Position numbers and translations under genes: made by a program. A stretch of DNA of 64,000 bases from contig JAJLRJ010000003.1 in assembly GCA_024195265.1 (NCBI GenBank), positions 30,721,643-30,785,642 of the forward strand, given 5' to 3'. Of the stretch, positions 63,991-64,000 are shown in pieces. Origin of the DNA: Dendrophyllia cribrosa. Its lineage: Eukaryota > Cnidaria > Anthozoa > Scleractinia > Dendrophylliidae. The stretch's first letter is position 1. Every line of letters begins with the position of its first letter. The notes under the pieces were generated by a model that saw only the letters and a program-made list of their open reading frames with translations, was not told the origin of the DNA and searched no databases.

Positions 63991-64000
63991 CTGAAACAAT

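Overview
This is a piece of eukaryotic, animal-type genomic DNA. Genes are split into short exons with GT-AG introns, coding density is very low, and most of the sequence is transposon debris, palindromic MITEs and minisatellites. The mix (a Tx1/L1-type LINE, TTAA-flanked foldback MITEs, LINE 3' ends with a hairpin, AATAAA and a microsatellite) fits an anthozoan cnidarian such as a stony coral or anemone. That assignment is a judgement from general appearance, not a search.

Left half (1-23,726, minus strand): nine exons of a mitochondrial dimethylglycine dehydrogenase (DMGDH) gene. Exon 1 starts at 23,726 and exon 9 ends at 92, and the gene runs off the left edge. The exons join in frame at every junction (1,701 nt, 567 codons) and carry the FAD-binding domain and the start of the folate-binding GCV_T domain. 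The introns hold a degraded LINE, palindromic MITEs, a 2-kb TTAA foldback element, an element with a 10-bp target duplication, a 17-bp minisatellite, and a tandem array made from the intron/exon-4 boundary of the gene itself.

Middle (25,035-31,896, plus strand): an inverted partial copy of the DMGDH 3' half, from exon 9 into the GCV_T exons. It has an in-frame stop, a lost splice acceptor and a frameshift, so it is read as a pseudogene made by inverted segmental duplication. An inversion that split one gene is the alternative.

33,103-34,953 (minus): a complete three-exon copper transporter of the CTR/SLC31 family, closest in layout to SLC31A2. The joined exons encode 161 residues.

35-45 kb: no gene recognised. 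The region is built from local tandem duplications, one with an empty-site pair for a transposon insertion, plus a perfect 118-bp palindrome and satellite blocks. 45.4-50.2 kb is bounded by an inverted repeat and holds two weak candidate exons.

53-60 kb: a full-length Tx1/L1-like retrotransposon with intact ORF1 (303 aa) and ORF2 (1,234 aa) sits inside an older, decayed copy of the same family. The older copy also carries a small MITE, and removing both insertions restores its reading frame locally. From 60 kb to the right edge there is a TTAA MITE, a satellite of about 105 bp also found at 41 kb, and a common tandem-type repeat.

Only DMGDH and the SLC31-type gene look like host genes. They have no evident functional partnership beyond proximity. 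All identities are by eye; no alignment or search was run.
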